Notes under the pieces: generated by a model
What the model was told of the DNA's origin: nothing
Seen by the model: the letters and a program-made list of their open reading frames with translations, nothing else
The model's database searches: none
Shown: one piece after another, positions 1 to 12,307 of the stretch
Layout: each line of letters starts with the position of its first letter
Numbering within the stretch: position 1 is the stretch's first letter
Origin: Cristatella mucedo
Lineage: Eukaryota > Bryozoa > Phylactolaemata > Cristatellidae
NCBI GenBank assembly: GCA_009760855.2
Contig: WPIO01000010.1
Coordinates: 7,991,001-8,055,000, forward strand
Reading direction: 5' to 3'
DNA length: 64,000 bases
Program-made: the position numbers and the translations under genes

Positions 1-1028
1 AGATTTACAGAATTAAAACTTCCGTGATTTGTGTGATGTTTCTTATCCAAGTATGGCCGGACAGCAAAGCAGAGTGAGTTTTTTTTATCAGTTCAGGCAT
101 GGCCAGGGTGGCTGTTGTATAGATGGTATGATGGTATGCCTCTTACTAGGCAGATGTTGACATGTTCATGCAAGCTAAAGCAGGACCAACCCGACCTGCA
201 CCGGCCTGGCTCCCCCAGTTGCTGCCACTACGTAAGAACTCTCAGCTTAAGTATCGGATCCTAGCCAGAAGTGCCACCATCTGCACTAATGAATTTGCTG
301 CCAAGTTAGCCACAATGAGCCGCACAGCTTGGCACACGTGCTGTTGCCTCTGTCTGCGCAGCTCTTATGTGATGGACGTTTGTGATTTCCATCGATATGC
401 ATGCACCTCAGCCGCAATACCACAATCTTGAATATTGCTGACTCCAGCTAGGAGGAAAGAAAGACTTGTAATTTGCTGCTAATTTCTTAACTTCCCCTAT
501 TGCTCAAGCTGACTATGTTGATGGCAATTGATCTAGCCGCACTGGCTTGAATGTCAAATGAAGAATTCTCTCCTCGAGTTTGTCAGCACATCATGGTAGG
601 TCTCACCGAACTGCCCAGTCATCAGCTGCGTCACAGTGAAAAATGGCAGCTTAAAAGGATTGCTGTGAGTAGCCCCAGAGGTGTTTGGGATGGTTTGCTG
701 CTCGTTTGGCCTCATGCAACCAAAGATGGATTACCTTTAAGTCAACAATTCTGCATTTAATTTATTTTCTTGCTCGGTAATGTTCTGCATTTTTCTTCTC
801 TCCAACAAAATGGCATTCCATTTTAATTTGCTCATTTTAGATCTTTCTCATAGTCAGTAATAGTCATCCCAACCTTCGTAAGATGCACTCTATCTTAGTA
901 GATTGCTGCTGTCTGAGAAGTTAGCATGAAGGGTCCGTCAGTTTTCGGTCACAGCGTCTGTCCACAGTTCGAAAACATTCGAAACTGAAAAGGGGGAGGG
1001 TAACTGCAGCTGTGAACCATCTAGTTAC
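1..1028. other. intron of the PDE10A-like gene; no feature recognised
   Basis: No exon of the post-GAF helix or catalytic domain could be found on the minus strand here. No repeat copy related to others in the window was seen, and the short open frames have no recognisable motifs. Confidence 0.5.
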
Positions 1029-1212
1029 CTTAGCATGGTGCAGTGCAAGACCGCAGTACACGGCGAATGTTTCGAAGGATTCCTCATCTGCCTTGGTGAA
1101 TGCGGAGTGTAGCTTGTTGACCATCTGCACCACGCCGATTATATTGCCACGGATGCAAATCGGCATGCAGAGGATCGTCTTAGTTTTGTAGCCGGTCTTC
1201 AGGTCCACCTCT
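1029..1212 (-). CDS. PDE10A: PDE10A-like exon: GAF-B, second half
   Basis: The 184-base exon encodes [20 protein letters not shown] followed by [19 protein letters not shown] and [22 protein letters not shown]. It contains TGYKT-x-x-ILCMPI and an NK-x(n)-F-x(n)-DE signature ([12 protein letters not shown]), the motif associated with cyclic-nucleotide-binding GAF domains. The acceptor is gcattacag and the donor is GCTAAG then gtaact. It ends in phase 0. The next exons, linking GAF-B to the catalytic domain, were not recognised in positions 1-1028. Confidence 0.95.
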
Positions 1213-1336
1213 CTGTAATGCCGACAGCATTAATAAAACGCATGCCTGACGTCAGCGGAAGTGCGCAAGCAAACCAGCCAAGTGTGGCTGGTGCGACTGA
1301 CAAAACAAGGCTGCACCATCGAATGATTAGCCCCAC

Positions 1337-1429
1337 CTGTTGAATCGCTCGTCACTGTATGCATCGGTGATGTTCAAAGTTTGACCGGTAGAGGCCACAT
1401 AGCCTGCCACCCCTTTATCCATTGGGAAC
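1337..1429 (-). CDS. PDE10A: PDE10A-like exon: GAF-B centre
   Basis: The 93-base exon encodes [20 protein letters not shown] followed by [10 protein letters not shown] and two bases of Arg. This is the most conserved GAF-B block, G-x-AG-x-VA-x-TG-x-x-LNI-x-DAY-x-D-x-RFN. The acceptor is cttctccag and the donor is AACAG then gtgggg. It enters with one base and leaves in phase 2, exactly as its neighbours need. Confidence 0.95.
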
Positions 1430-1649
1430 CTGGAGAAGAACCGTTTAAGCTAGTCGCGCCAACAGTAAGCCGCCAGCCCAGCAAGCACGGCTCTTAGCTG
1501 GTGCCGCCACAAGGGCGTGCATCGGCGCGCGAGTCACTTCAAAGCCTGCTCGAAGCCTTTCCTCTAAAAGTCCGAGCACTCTGAAGGCGGAGCAAATGTG
1601 AAGCTTGCTTTTTCTCTGCTTTTTTCTTATGATAGAAAACTGCACGGCG

Positions 1650-1812
1650 GTCACCTAGGTATAAGGCAGTTGTTTTTCACGACCTCAGTCCCAAGGTCGT
1701 GGGTTCCAATCCTGCGGCAGGTGATCCTGTATTGCCACTGCAAGCAGTGGTGATGGCCGTAAAGGCACTTCTGCCACTATACAAAAGAGTCTATTGATTC
1801 AGCTAGTACTTT
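1650..1812 (+). mobile_element. SINE family A copy
   Basis: A tRNA-like head (cctaggtataaggcagttg, then the inverted clamp cacgacctcag/caaggtcgtg and the B-box gggttccaatcc) is followed by the family body (tgatcctgtattgccactgc...cactatacaaaagag) and the end 'gattcagctag'. The same arrangement occurs at 15.8, 47.5, 51.4 and 55.7 kb. Confidence 0.8.
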
Positions 1813-2940
1813 TTATATATAGAGTTGTGCTGGCTGCTGCAGTCGCATTGGCTGCTTTGAGGTATGGCACCAGGATACGGTAGTAGATCTTCAGGCTGCA
1901 AATCTACTCTGCGGTACATGCCACCTCCTTTCTGCACTGGCGGGATTGATGAAATGCTAGAGGTTGATCAGCTGCTTTCCACCACTCTTGGCTTTGCGGC
2001 ACTCGGCCATTTAGCAGCTTTCATACTTAAACTAGAATACAAATGTGGATAACTAATCTTAAGGTGGATTAATAGTGAAAAACGTAGGTCAAGATGCAGA
2101 CGAATGGAGTGACGGAACGGTAAGTCGTGGCCGTCATTGCTGCCACAGCGATGCACAACGATGGATATACCTAGAACCGAATTATGTGATGACATGCTAA
2201 ATAGCAGTCAGAAGTCAGCCTCATAAACCCTTGCCGATCTTCGGATATATTGGCAGTGGCATGCCGTCTTACAAGACTTGCCGAATAAGGCAATCTCGAG
2301 GCGGTCCAAAGGTCTATTCAAACCTGAATTGGAGAATCGCTTTTCATCTGCAACTGAACGAAATGTAGTGGCCCATTGTCCGAGGTGAGCGGTAGACGTG
2401 ATTCTCACGAGTAGTCTCAGAGCCCTGCCTCGGCTTGGATGCCCAGGTGCCTAGCCGGGGTGCCTGTAGGGGTGCCGGCCTTTTCGCTCTCTCCTCAGAT
2501 CTCTGCAGGACGGAGCAAAGTGAGCCTGCCTTCTCATTCCGCTCTCACGAACAGCTCCGGCAGGCGTACTCTTGCCGAGCTGCTCTGCGCCGGACTGTAG
2601 AGAGCTTGCTCGTGCGATTCCTTACGTGAGCTTCGCACCTCACAAAGCGACATGGCTTCGAGGGTGACTTGGAGAGTCGGTCTGACTTTTACTTAATTTT
2701 TTTCGCGAGGAGGCACGTCAGCAGCGGCGGCAGCCATGCAGCGCAAGGCTGAAGCCTTGCAGCTTGACGCCCAATGCCTAGCTTCAGCTGTGGGCGTGTA
2801 GCATCGCTGCCATATTGCCCCCCTAGCCTGACAGGGCAAGAGTGCATAACGTCTCTGCGGCCGGGACCTCACCGCTGATTGGGTGGAGGCATGAGTGCAT
2901 GGCCACTCGGTGATGCCATCTTTTCCACTCTTGTTCGGCT
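1813..2940. other. intron; no feature recognised
   Basis: No coding homology or repeat relative was seen. Part of it (2410-2900) is moderately GC-rich without a convincing exon. Confidence 0.4.
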
Positions 2941-2957
2941 CACGCAGTCGTGAGTGG

Positions 2958-3000
2958 ATATGTCATTAAAATTATAATTATAATTATAATTATAATAATG
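2958..3000. repeat. ATA/ATT-type microsatellite at a LINE 3' end (minus orientation)
   Basis: Repeated attata units are followed by 'aatgcacttgat', which matches the start of the minus-oriented LINE tails at 33.17 and 59.76 kb. Only a very short LINE remnant remains. Confidence 0.5.
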
Positions 3001-3819
3001 CACTTGATCGTCCACTTTGTCGTCCCCTTTGTGAGCGTGTCATCGCAGTCACGTGGTTCTGCCCCCCCCACACGTCCGTTCGCCCAACGGGCATGCTCCT
3101 TGCTGGCACGAGTTGCGGTTCCTTGCCGCACAATTCACTTTCTGCCTGTGCGTCGGCCTGTACGCACGCTATCCACTCTCTTCTCTCTTAAAGCTGCTCC
3201 GGAGCAGCACGCACGATGGCTACTATATCAGTATGTATGCTCGCCCGCCTATGTTGCTTGTATGTGATATAATACAGCCGTCGTCCACAACGCAACAACT
3301 CGCTTGTCGGGGCTTCGCCCACAAGCCCTTACACAGCCACTTTGTGCTGTAGAGGGTGAGTGACCGCGATGCAGTTGGCCACCCTGCAAAAATGTACTCG
3401 CTGCTGCTCACTGCGGCACCGCTAGTCATCAACGAACGGCAGTCGACTCTTGGCACGGGCGCAGGTCGGAGGCCGACGGCAGGACGCTACCTAGCGGCTG
3501 CTGCTTGGTTAACTCTCGCTGGCCCCTGTAGTCAATGATTGCTACCAAAGATCCTAGGCACTCATTTGCGCAGGCCGGATAGGCAGGGAGATTTAATGAT
3601 TAATAAGCAACTCAATTACTTACTGTTACGCAAGCAGCTGTCACCCCAGGCTTGACTGCAGTTTTGCAATAATCCACGTGCTCCGATAATGAGGTGATTA
3701 TTTAGCTTGAGCGATATCGAAAGCGAATCGCATGAATGTGCGGTTGCTTGATGACGCCTAGTGTGTCCAGCAGTACTGGCCTAACCTTTCGGCTTTTGCT
3801 TGCGCAAAGTCAGGAGGCA

Positions 3820-4010
3820 TGTATAGGTGTGTGTGCACGTGCATGTTCGTGTGCATGCATGTGCATATACTTGTGTGCGAGTGTATGTGTGTATGTGTGT
3901 TTATGTGCATGTGCGAACACGTGCACCTATATGTGTGTGCATGCGTGTGTATATGCATGTGTGCTGTGGTTTGCATATGTGCATGCATGTATGTGCAAAA
4001 GGCATGCTGA
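3820..4010 (+). repeat. imperfect TG/TA/CATG-rich repeat
   Basis: A degenerate alternating purine-pyrimidine tract rich in tgtg, gcatg and tatg. Open frames across it are Cys/Val/His-rich artefacts of the repeat. Confidence 0.85.
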
Positions 4011-4924
4011 TACACAATGCCCACATGCCTGCCAGAGCTAGCTAATGCTTCGTATTCGCACGAGTGAGCACGCATGCACACGCGCATGCGCGCTCACATG
4101 CACGAACACACGCAAACAGAGCTTGCATGTACACAAACATTTCCTTGTTCCTGGGTTCACACATTTATGTAAGGAATTTGTGCATATACATGCTGGTGCT
4201 GGTGCACGTGTACATTCAGAGGTTTGGCCAACAAGTTTTACTGATTGGCGATCATTGAACTTTCAACCGGCGTTTAAAAAAATGGCATCTAGGTCTCATT
4301 AGGTTGCAAGTCATGCTGCTGCTCCTACGCTCTCTTAAAACACTAGTATGTCGCTAGCTATTTCATTCGAATAATATACAATTAATATGAAACAGCCTTG
4401 TAAAGTAAGCCTCTGAAGTCTATTGGATAACCTTGATTGGGAAATCCCATTTTCTTACAGCAACTGATGCAACCTTTTTTCAAAATAGCGGTAGACGAAA
4501 GAAGCAAACAATAATTTTTTTTAGAGTTTCTCGAAAGCTTAAAGCACAAGTAGTGACCGCTGCTGTCGTCAAAAGGGGATATCGTAGTGCTTAAAAGAAA
4601 GATCTTGTCGTGTCGGGAGTGTAAGATACGATCTCTGGAACCTGAGGTGAGCAGTCGTGTCGACTCCCGCATCTTGATCGAATTGAAGAAGTGTACTCTG
4701 AGCTCGAACGCGATGTCATATTGATTAGACATCATGCATCTGAGCACGGATGTAAAGTCTGCTTTGCTTTGCTGAATATCTTGCATCTCGGATCGGTTAG
4801 CAAGGAGCAGCGCAGCTTATATATAAAGCAGTACGCAGCTTCACTCCTGAGTCCAAGTGCTCAGAGCTGTCTATCGTGAACTTCAAAACTGCCATGTTAC
4901 ACCATACATGTTAACCGACCGGCA

Positions 4925-5350
4925 TTGGCCGCCTAGCAAGCAGTGCATATCGACTTCAAAGCTCTGGCACTCCGGGACTCTCACTCCGGTCTACAAATGA
5001 GAAATACTTCCAAAGAAGGCTTTGTGCCATATCACTTTCTCTTCTAGTTTAAGTGGTTTAGCTGAACCTCAGACGAACCTCTAATCCTTTGAAGACCGTG
5101 TCTTCGAATCGTACGCTCTCAAAGCCTGGAAATCACTTCAGACTAATGTCACGAGACTGCTAGACTTGACATTTAAAAAAAGCTAAAAAGCCACATATTC
5201 CTCACATGGCTATCCGTATGAATTATCTTTTATGTGCTTATGTGTGCTGAGGTTGTGCATATTAACAATAACCAAGTGAGATGCTTTCTTTCCAGCATAA
5301 GAGAAGTACCTAGAAAGAGATTTAATTCTCTTATGATGTCTTCCTTCTTA
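4925..5350 (+). mobile_element. LINE family 2 (L2/CR1-like) 3' fragment
   Basis: Degraded frames read RIDFKAL and FEDRVFESYALKAWKSLQTN, the C-terminal part of an L2/CR1-like polyprotein (usually 'GDRAFS-x-x-AP-x-AWNSLP'). A tail with 'gtacctagaaagagatttaattctc' and Ts with tta repeats follows. It matches the 22.4-23.1 kb copy. Confidence 0.7.
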
Positions 5351-6765
5351 TTATTACAATTGTCTTTGCATTGGCAAGGCTCGTAGAGATAACAGCTTAT
5401 CCCAAAGTGTACACAGATTTGTTTTAGTAATTTCAAGTTTTTTGACTAGTGTGTTCAAATGAATGTGCCGTCATTCTCATTTTGAGCCCTCACTCGTCTA
5501 AGTCTCAACTGTGTGGGAATATGACAGACGATATTAAGGACCCAGCAATTAGTTGAGATAGACCATGCCACATCGAATCCGAGAGGTGTATTGATCGCAG
5601 CCGTTAAACGGCCCCCTCTTTCCGTAAGCCTTTCGTTTAATATGTCCCCTTGCCAATTGCATCGCCAACTTCAGAGGTCCTTCCCAAATAAATGCAATAG
5701 GCCAAAAGGTAATGCACCGACTTCAGTTCACTAACAGCTGGCTAGCGCTTAAGAGAGAGTAAAAAATAATGTAAAAACCTATAATGCTTCGGCACATGTC
5801 AGGTGAATTTATGTCAGCAGCCAATCTTAAGCACATTACTAGCAATCACAGCACAACTAATAATAAAATTGAATAGAACTTTATTCTGAGCCCATGTCAT
5901 AATTAGGAGAATGAGGAGCTTTCACAAGAGCGGTCCCTCGGGCCTTTTGACCGGTCCCTCACCCTGCCGGTCTCTGCTAATCAAATTTACTAGGAGATTA
6001 CGTCGGTTATGCTCGTCGCTGACACCGCATTAAGGTGGGCCAAGTTCCGTGCCCAGCGAGGCAAAGTGCAGTCGGCATTACTACCGAGAGCAATAAACTC
6101 GCATTTGACATTAAACGATTAGCAATAGGCATTGCTCTGGCTTTACTGAGAGGCCGGGGCTAGATGGGAAACGCAAACGGGCAAAGGACCCAGGACATTC
6201 TCCTGCGTAGGCGGTGAAGAGCCTGCCATGAGCCGAGACTTGCCACGGAGTGGCTGGGGCTAGTCTCTCTCGAGCGAGCAGGCTAGATCCAGCCAGACAC
6301 CAGAGCTAGAAACGGGAATTTTTTCATAAATCCGCAGCATTTTTATAAGTCCGGCGGCCACTACATGGCCATTAATTTTACTTTACTCCCTTTCAACTTC
6401 CGTGTCAGGGCGGCAAGTTCTCATTAGCTTTCGAAGGGTGGTCGGTTTGCAGAGGCTGCTAGAAGAAAACTGCGCTGGCTCGAGCATGCTAAGGCTAAGA
6501 GTGCCAAGGCCAAGTCGATCGCAGGCTGAGGTCACCGGCTGAGCTCGATCGTGAGCTGCTCAGCTACAGCGAACGGCCGGCTGACAGAACTTGCTATAGC
6601 AGTGCAGCCTGCGGTCGGGCCTTCCGTTGGAAGCCAGATTTTTCGAGCAAGGTGACGGCCTAATGGATCAGCCGGTCAGCTGCAGCTGGCTTGGTGAGAG
6701 CCTGCGGGTCGGTCGGTCGCAGTGTTCCCCTCTGCCTATACCATTGGTGCACTTCAGAAAAAACT
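5351..6765. other. intron; no feature recognised
   Basis: No exon or related repeat was recognised. A short inverted motif at 5935-5960 (cggtccctcgggcc...ccggtccctc) is the only local structure noted. Confidence 0.4.
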
Positions 6766-6774
6766 CTTAACGTA

Positions 6775-6870
6775 TATGTTAAGTGCCCAGAAGTAGATTA
6801 AATTCTCTGAGGGCACAATACAAATGTATAAATATTATTGTTATTGTTATTATTATTACTACTATACTGA
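6775..6870 (+). mobile_element. LINE family 2 tail fragment with (TTA)n
   Basis: 'taagtgcccagaagtagatt', 'ctctgagggcacaatacaaa' and (ttattg/tta)n match the 3' end of the LINE at 21.7-23.1 kb. Only the terminal ~90 bases are present. Confidence 0.75.
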
Positions 6871-7192
6871 GGATTATCCCCTCTGCCTATGCAATTGGCT
6901 CACTTTATAAAAAAAAACTCGTGCATGCTGGAACACCTGCTTGCACCTGAAAATAAATCCACACATGCAAAATTCAAAAGTCAATGAAAATTGAGAAGTA
7001 CAATCGCTACCCCACACCTCGTTACAGAGACTCGTTATAATTGCATCAGTCGATGCCGTTGTGAGCAGCTTGGGGGCCTACCGTTTGGGCACAGCACGGA
7101 CACCTCAGCACACAAGGCCATGTGAAGCGTGGGCCTTGTCGTCCTGCCTCGCAAAGCGTGACATGGTTGGCTAAGCACGATCGAGTACTCGC

Positions 7193-7329
7193 CTGATCTC
7201 TTTCGCGCTAGGGCTCGAGTCGTTCACGATGGATCCCGTGTCAAATATCCTGGCATAGAGCTCCTTTGTCTGCGTATCGAGCAGGAACAACGAAGCACGA
7301 TCGGCCTTGACTAGCTTCTTTGCAAAGTC
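7193..7329 (-). CDS. PDE10A: PDE10A-like exon: GAF-B, first half, GC donor
   Basis: The 137-base exon encodes DFAKKLVKADRASLFLLDTQ followed by TKELYARIFDTGSIVNDSS and ending SAKEI plus two bases of Arg. It aligns with PDE10A '[29 protein letters not shown]...KEIR'. The acceptor is ctatccttgcag. The exon end ATCAG is followed by gcgagtac, so the donor appears to be GC. Joining there to the acceptor at 1430 gives a continuous KEIR-FPMDKG. The (CA)n microsatellite that starts about 110 bases upstream is intronic. Confidence 0.93.
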
Positions 7330-7436
7330 CTGCAAGGATAGGCAAATCATGCTAGTCAGTTGCAACTCGTAGGATACTGCAGCTTGTATGACTACATCGG
7401 CACACCGTCCTCCCACGTTCGCTCGCGCGCACGCAT

Positions 7437-7438
7437 GC

Positions 7439-7497
<59 letters not shown>

Positions 7498-7585
7498 ACA
7501 CACACACACACACCACACAAACGCACACACACAAGCGTGCACACACACAAGCACACACGCGCACACACACGCGCACACACACAAT
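7437..7585. repeat. (CA)n microsatellite, interrupted
   Basis: A long perfect CA stretch (7444-7495) is followed by imperfect cacaa/cgcac variants. It lies in the intron just upstream of the GAF-B exon ending at 7329. Confidence 0.95.
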
Positions 7586-7743
7586 CTCTCTAGCATACCG
7601 TCTCTCACTCTGTCTGGGCTCCTTCTACTGAGTCGCAGTGCAGCTCGGCTGATACGTGAAACCCGTGAATCGAAGCAAGCACAAAGTAGTTACAGCAAAG
7701 TGAGCCAAAGTGACTGTTTTCTTTGGCAGTGGAAAAATGCTAG

Positions 7744-7915
7744 CTGATTCAGCAGCCTCGTGTATATAGCGGGAGAAGAGCCTTAGCAGCTATCGCTGCT
7801 GCTTGCAGTGAGCAATACAAGATCACCCACTGCAGGACTCGAAGCCATGACCTGGGTCTTGGAGAGCAAGCATCTTACCCCTGGGTCAAGACCCAGGCTA
7901 TTGCTGGACTATGCT
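7744..7915 (-). mobile_element. SINE family A body with 'TAGCTCAGG'-type head
   Basis: In minus orientation the body 'tgcagtgggtgatcttgtat...gctatatacacgaggctgctgaatcagcta' matches family A. The head is different: it reads cctgggtcttgacccaggggtaagatgcttgctctcc with a B-box-like gcttcgagtcc. Related copies are at 22.2 and 62.9 kb. Confidence 0.7.
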
Positions 7916-7964
7916 AAACCACTGTGCAGGTTTCTTTACTTGCCGGTTACTCAATTTGAGCATA

Positions 7965-8106
7965 TAAAAATATAATTCATTTGTATAGCACCCTAAGTGA
8001 ACTTAGTCTCCATTCAGGCACTTCACATATGCCACGGGGCTCGAGCCCCCGACCTCGGCCAGACCTTGGTCGGGGTGAGCACCCTAACCACCGGGCGAAC
8101 CATTTT
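7965..8106 (-). mobile_element. SINE family B copy
   Basis: In minus orientation a head with 'aaggtctggccgaggtcggg' and a B-box-like ggctcgagcccc runs into 'catatgtgaagtgcctgaat' and the LINE-like tail 'cttagggtgctatacaaatg'. It matches copies at 13.4, 38.2, 47.9 and 49.3 kb. Confidence 0.8.
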
Positions 8107-8984
8107 CACCCTATGAGCACAAGACTATCCCTGAGACTTCCTAAAATATGATTCAAACTGGAGGTGCTAAAGTGTTACTATGCAGTGCATGGTGGTAAAG
8201 CAGCTTTGGTTATCTCCAAAGCCACCTAGCATCTAGCTGAGATGGCCAAACCAGGCTTTCTCTTTCTGGCTTTCGGCCAGATTGCTGCTGTACAATCGTA
8301 ATGTACCCCTCACCCAAGATTCAGCTTCTAGGCAAGCGGCAAGACAAATTCTTGTACCATCTCAACAGCCTTGGTTCGGTTCGATGAGCGTTCATGATAA
8401 GTTAGAGCAAGAATATTTGCATTCCAGCAAGAATTACCGTTTCCCTTCACATCCGGCAGAATACTCTGCCTAGCGATTGCTTGACAGCACTTCCCTGGTT
8501 ATTTGTTGTTAATTGCAGTAATTGCATCACAGCCTGCCATCCAGTTATTGCTCTCCAGTACTTGCGGTATTGCCCTCTGATTGCAGAATGATTGCAAGGC
8601 AGCCCACCGTTCGTTTCTGAGGTTCATAATTATTTAAATATATATGAACAACTTTGCACCAAAATCAAGTATTGACTATATGGTACCTTTGCTATGTGAG
8701 CAAGAAGCCGCCCTTATAGCATCAGTATCACATCCTTTTATCAAAATGAAACATTGCACTGTCTCTAAGCAGCAACAGGTGCTGCTGCATCTAGACTACA
8801 GCAAAATGGCTGTAGTGTCACACAAAGGTGTGAATTGTCGTGTACGTAGTTCATGACCTTTCTGCAATCGGCATCAATCGGGCAGCCATCGAACGACAGT
8901 CCATGTGCATCGGCGGCATGACTTCTTGCACAAAGCTGCCTGTCGGGCCTAGCTGCTACAATGCCAGCTATGGGCGTAACTTAC

Positions 8985-9036
8985 CATAATCTTCATTATC
9001 ACCGTATCCATACTGACAATGTCCTGGAAGATGTTT
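8985..9036 (-). CDS. PDE10A: PDE10A-like exon: end of linker, start of GAF-B
   Basis: This 52-base micro-exon encodes NIFQDIVSMDTVIMKIM, preceded by one base completing the Lys codon from the 9.3-kb exon. It aligns gap-free with 'TYFDNIVAIDSLLEHIM' of PDE10A. The acceptor is gcgttttag and the donor is ATTATG then gtaagttac. Two other AG sites upstream are out of phase with the previous exon, which is why this acceptor was chosen. Confidence 0.92.
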
Positions 9037-9258
9037 CTAAAACGCAGTTTCTGTGGCTGAAGAACACTTGTTTGCACTTATTCATTCGCATCAGCATGCA
9101 ATCAGTTGACTATACTGACGAAGCGTGCCATTTGCTTCAGCATGAGTGCCTCTGTTCCTCCATTGAGTTTACTCAAGCACGGGCAGTATCATGGTCGTAT
9201 GGTTTCGGCAGCAGCAGCAGCTGTGGTGCAAGCTTTGCGAACTGCAGCGCCATCTTAC

Positions 9259-9317
9259 TTTGTGACGGCCAATAGGAAATCGTTGAGCTTCCGCTGCTTG
9301 GTCACATCGCGGTGCAG
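9259..9317 (-). CDS. PDE10A: PDE10A-like exon: inter-GAF linker helix
   Basis: The 59-base exon encodes LHRDVTKQRKLNDFLLAVT plus two bases of a Lys codon. It matches the PDE10A linker '[20 protein letters not shown]', where KQ-x-x-LNDFLL is diagnostic. The acceptor is ctctctcttctag and its pyrimidine tract is the complement of a short GA repeat at 9318-9342. The donor is ACAAA then gtaaga. The intron to the next exon is about 222 bases. Confidence 0.92.
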
Positions 9318-9342
9318 CTAGAAGAGAGAGAGATGTAGAGAG
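9318..9342 (+). repeat. short GA repeat supplying a splice-acceptor pyrimidine tract
   Basis: gaagagagagagatgtagag on the plus strand is read on the minus strand as the CT-rich tract before the linker exon acceptor. Confidence 0.7.
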
Positions 9343-9704
9343 AGTCGGTAGCTGCTCGTGAAATGGCCGTGGTGCTAGCCGTTAGCCGTTAGTTAGCGTT
9401 AGCTGCCTGAAATGCTCGCAGCTCGAGTTCTCCTATGGCTGTACACCAATATATGGCACGAGCTTCTCAATGACAGAGCAGGTAGCCATAAGGGCTCCTT
9501 GCCTTAATGCTTTTGGGTAGACTCTTTTTTCTTACTACCTTCAGCTTTCCCACGCAAGCCAAGCAGTGGTGTGCCCATTTGGTGTCACCAGCTGCACGAT
9601 CCTTGCCAACGAGTCCACTTGCAGCAGCAGCATTGTGACGGCTTCTTGGTGCCATTGGACTTTGCTAGTGACGCACTGACTGTTAGAGAGCCCCTTCCGC
9701 TTTT

Positions 9705-9730
9705 CCTCCCCTCCCCTCCCCTCCCCTCCT
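9705..9730. repeat. (CCCCT)n short tandem repeat
   Basis: Five-base ctccc units are repeated in tandem about five times inside a PDE10A-like gene intron. Confidence 0.8.
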
Positions 9731-9819
9731 AGAAGGGTTAGAGACCAGACTCCAGGCCACCAAGCTATGTTGCACGAGGGAAAGTAAAAGCAAAGGCCAG
9801 CCGATTTATCAGCCCTCCT

Positions 9820-9890
9820 ATACTCTCTCTCTCTCTCTCTCCACACACACGCACGCATGCACGCGCACACACACACACACACACATATAC
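9820..9890. repeat. (CT)n followed by (CA)n compound microsatellite
   Basis: ctctct for about 20 bases then cacaca with cgca interruptions. Confidence 0.9.
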
Positions 9891-9904
9891 CTTCTAGCTT
9901 ACAT

Positions 9905-9995
9905 GGGTAGTAAAAGGATCTCCTGTTGCTGGACTTGAAACCACGACATAAGTCGTGAAGTAGAGCACTTCCCCCTTGGGTTAAGACCCATGGCT
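9905..9995 (-). mobile_element. SINE head fragment
   Basis: In minus orientation 'gggtcttaacccaagggggaa' and 'gtcgtggtttcaagtcc' resemble the heads of the SINEs at 7.8 and 22.3 kb. The body is truncated. Confidence 0.5.
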
Positions 9996-10562
9996 ACACT
10001 CGAAGGGCACCTAATATTGCCACGATGCATGCGACTGCAGCTCATTATCACGACCTACACCATCCATGTACCTGTGGGATTGACGTATCGGCTTGCTAGC
10101 TCTGCTATTTCATAGCCGGTAGCAGCTGAGCACTGCCCTGCCCTATCATGCATCTCCAGGCATACAATTTTACGTATGAGCTGTGGCCAATGTCGAACGG
10201 CCCCATTGCATGCTTTTATTTAAGTTGACCAACTGCTGCCATAACCAAAAGCCTGTAGTCGGTCACGAACTCAAGTGCACGTCATTGGTGGGCCGTGAGA
10301 GACCCTTAGGTATTTACTGCTTAGCTACTAGCACCATTCTGTTTAGTGGCAGACCCCGGATTGCTTTACTGGCATCTGTTATTGCTGACTCCTGTAGCCA
10401 ACAGATCTAGGCCGTATCGTCATCATTTGAGGGACTAGCCACCTATCCCTTTCTCAAAGTACTGCTGTCTTCTATTGTGGACTTCGAGGTATTGGATAAT
10501 CTCTGTCCATTATGCTGCCCACCATCGTCTGGTCTATTTCTTCAACCGCTATCACAGTGATG

Positions 10563-11339
<777 letters not shown>

Positions 11340-12286
11340 GGTACAGTGAGCAGCAGTGCTGAGAATGATCCAGAGCACCATTAGTGGCCCGAAGTGAGAG
11401 CTGCAAGGCCACTCTGCTCCGGCCAATTCAGGGCACGAATGCCGAAGGGTACTTTTTGCAATGGCAGCAAGTCAGAGTGCTGTCGCATGGATGCATCGGT
11501 GTATGTAAGTAAGCTAGAGTATTAACTGGTGGCAGCTGCGATAGGCAAGCGCCCACTTGGCAGTGACTTAAAAAATGCATGGAGAGTTGGGGTTTTCGTT
11601 GGGCAGGCTGCTGCACCGCCACCACCACTTTGCTGTAGATGCACACTCACAAATGCATTGCATATCACTCCAAGACTACCACTAGGTGGGATGCAGAGCG
11701 AACTGCGTGCCTGGACTCTTGCCAGTCGGTGCTACACACAAATGCACACTGCTATTGGTAAAGTCGAGCAACGACACACGACTAAAGCAAGCTCGAGGCA
11801 TGAGTTGCGAGGCAAACGCATCGAAACAATGCATGCTTGGAGAACTGGACAAGCACAAAAGAAAAAATCCGATGATGCAGGCAGGATGCTTTCCAGACAT
11901 GCTTGACGGCAGCAGCAGTAGCTGCGGGAGTATGAGGAGGAGTAGGAGGCTGAGGAGGAGGAGGGTGAGGAAGAGAAGGTACAGGATGGTGGGGAGGATC
12001 ACAGCACACAGTTGTACACCGATGAGTTAAGCGGTTTCGGCAGCAGACCGAACGGTGCCAAAGGTCAGCAACGGTTGGTTAGACTAACAAATTTACTCTG
12101 GTGAGTGGGGAATTTCTTTTGGCTCAGAGGACCAGAGCACGAACGGAAAAGACGATATGTGCATTGGCACAGCAGGGCTGCATGCCTCATTGGGCCTCAC
12201 TGAGCCAGCTCATTTTGCTGACAGCCAAGCTTAGAGCACATGTGCGTTAATGTATGTGTTTGCATGTTTTCGTGCATATGCATGCG

Positions 12287-12307
12287 CGTGTGTGTGTGTG
12301 TGTGTGT
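12287..12307. repeat. (TG)n microsatellite
   Basis: Ten TG units within a wider tg/catg-rich stretch. Confidence 0.9.

Noticed and set aside
551-760. Catalytic-domain or post-GAF exon in positions 1-1028
   Set aside because: No minus frame shows the expected post-GAF 'LSYH' helix or HD-domain motifs; a minus TYHDVLTNSRREFF run lacks adequate splice sites.
3820-4010. Cys/His-rich proteins in the TG-rich stretches (also 7.4, 12.3, 27.9 and 49.1 kb)
   Set aside because: They are artefacts of alternating TG/CA repeats read in frame.
9541-9595. Minus-strand GHTTAWLAWES as the missing GAF-A helix
   Set aside because: It resembles the expected 'VATANLAWAS', but a stop follows at once, and no donor gives the needed phase.
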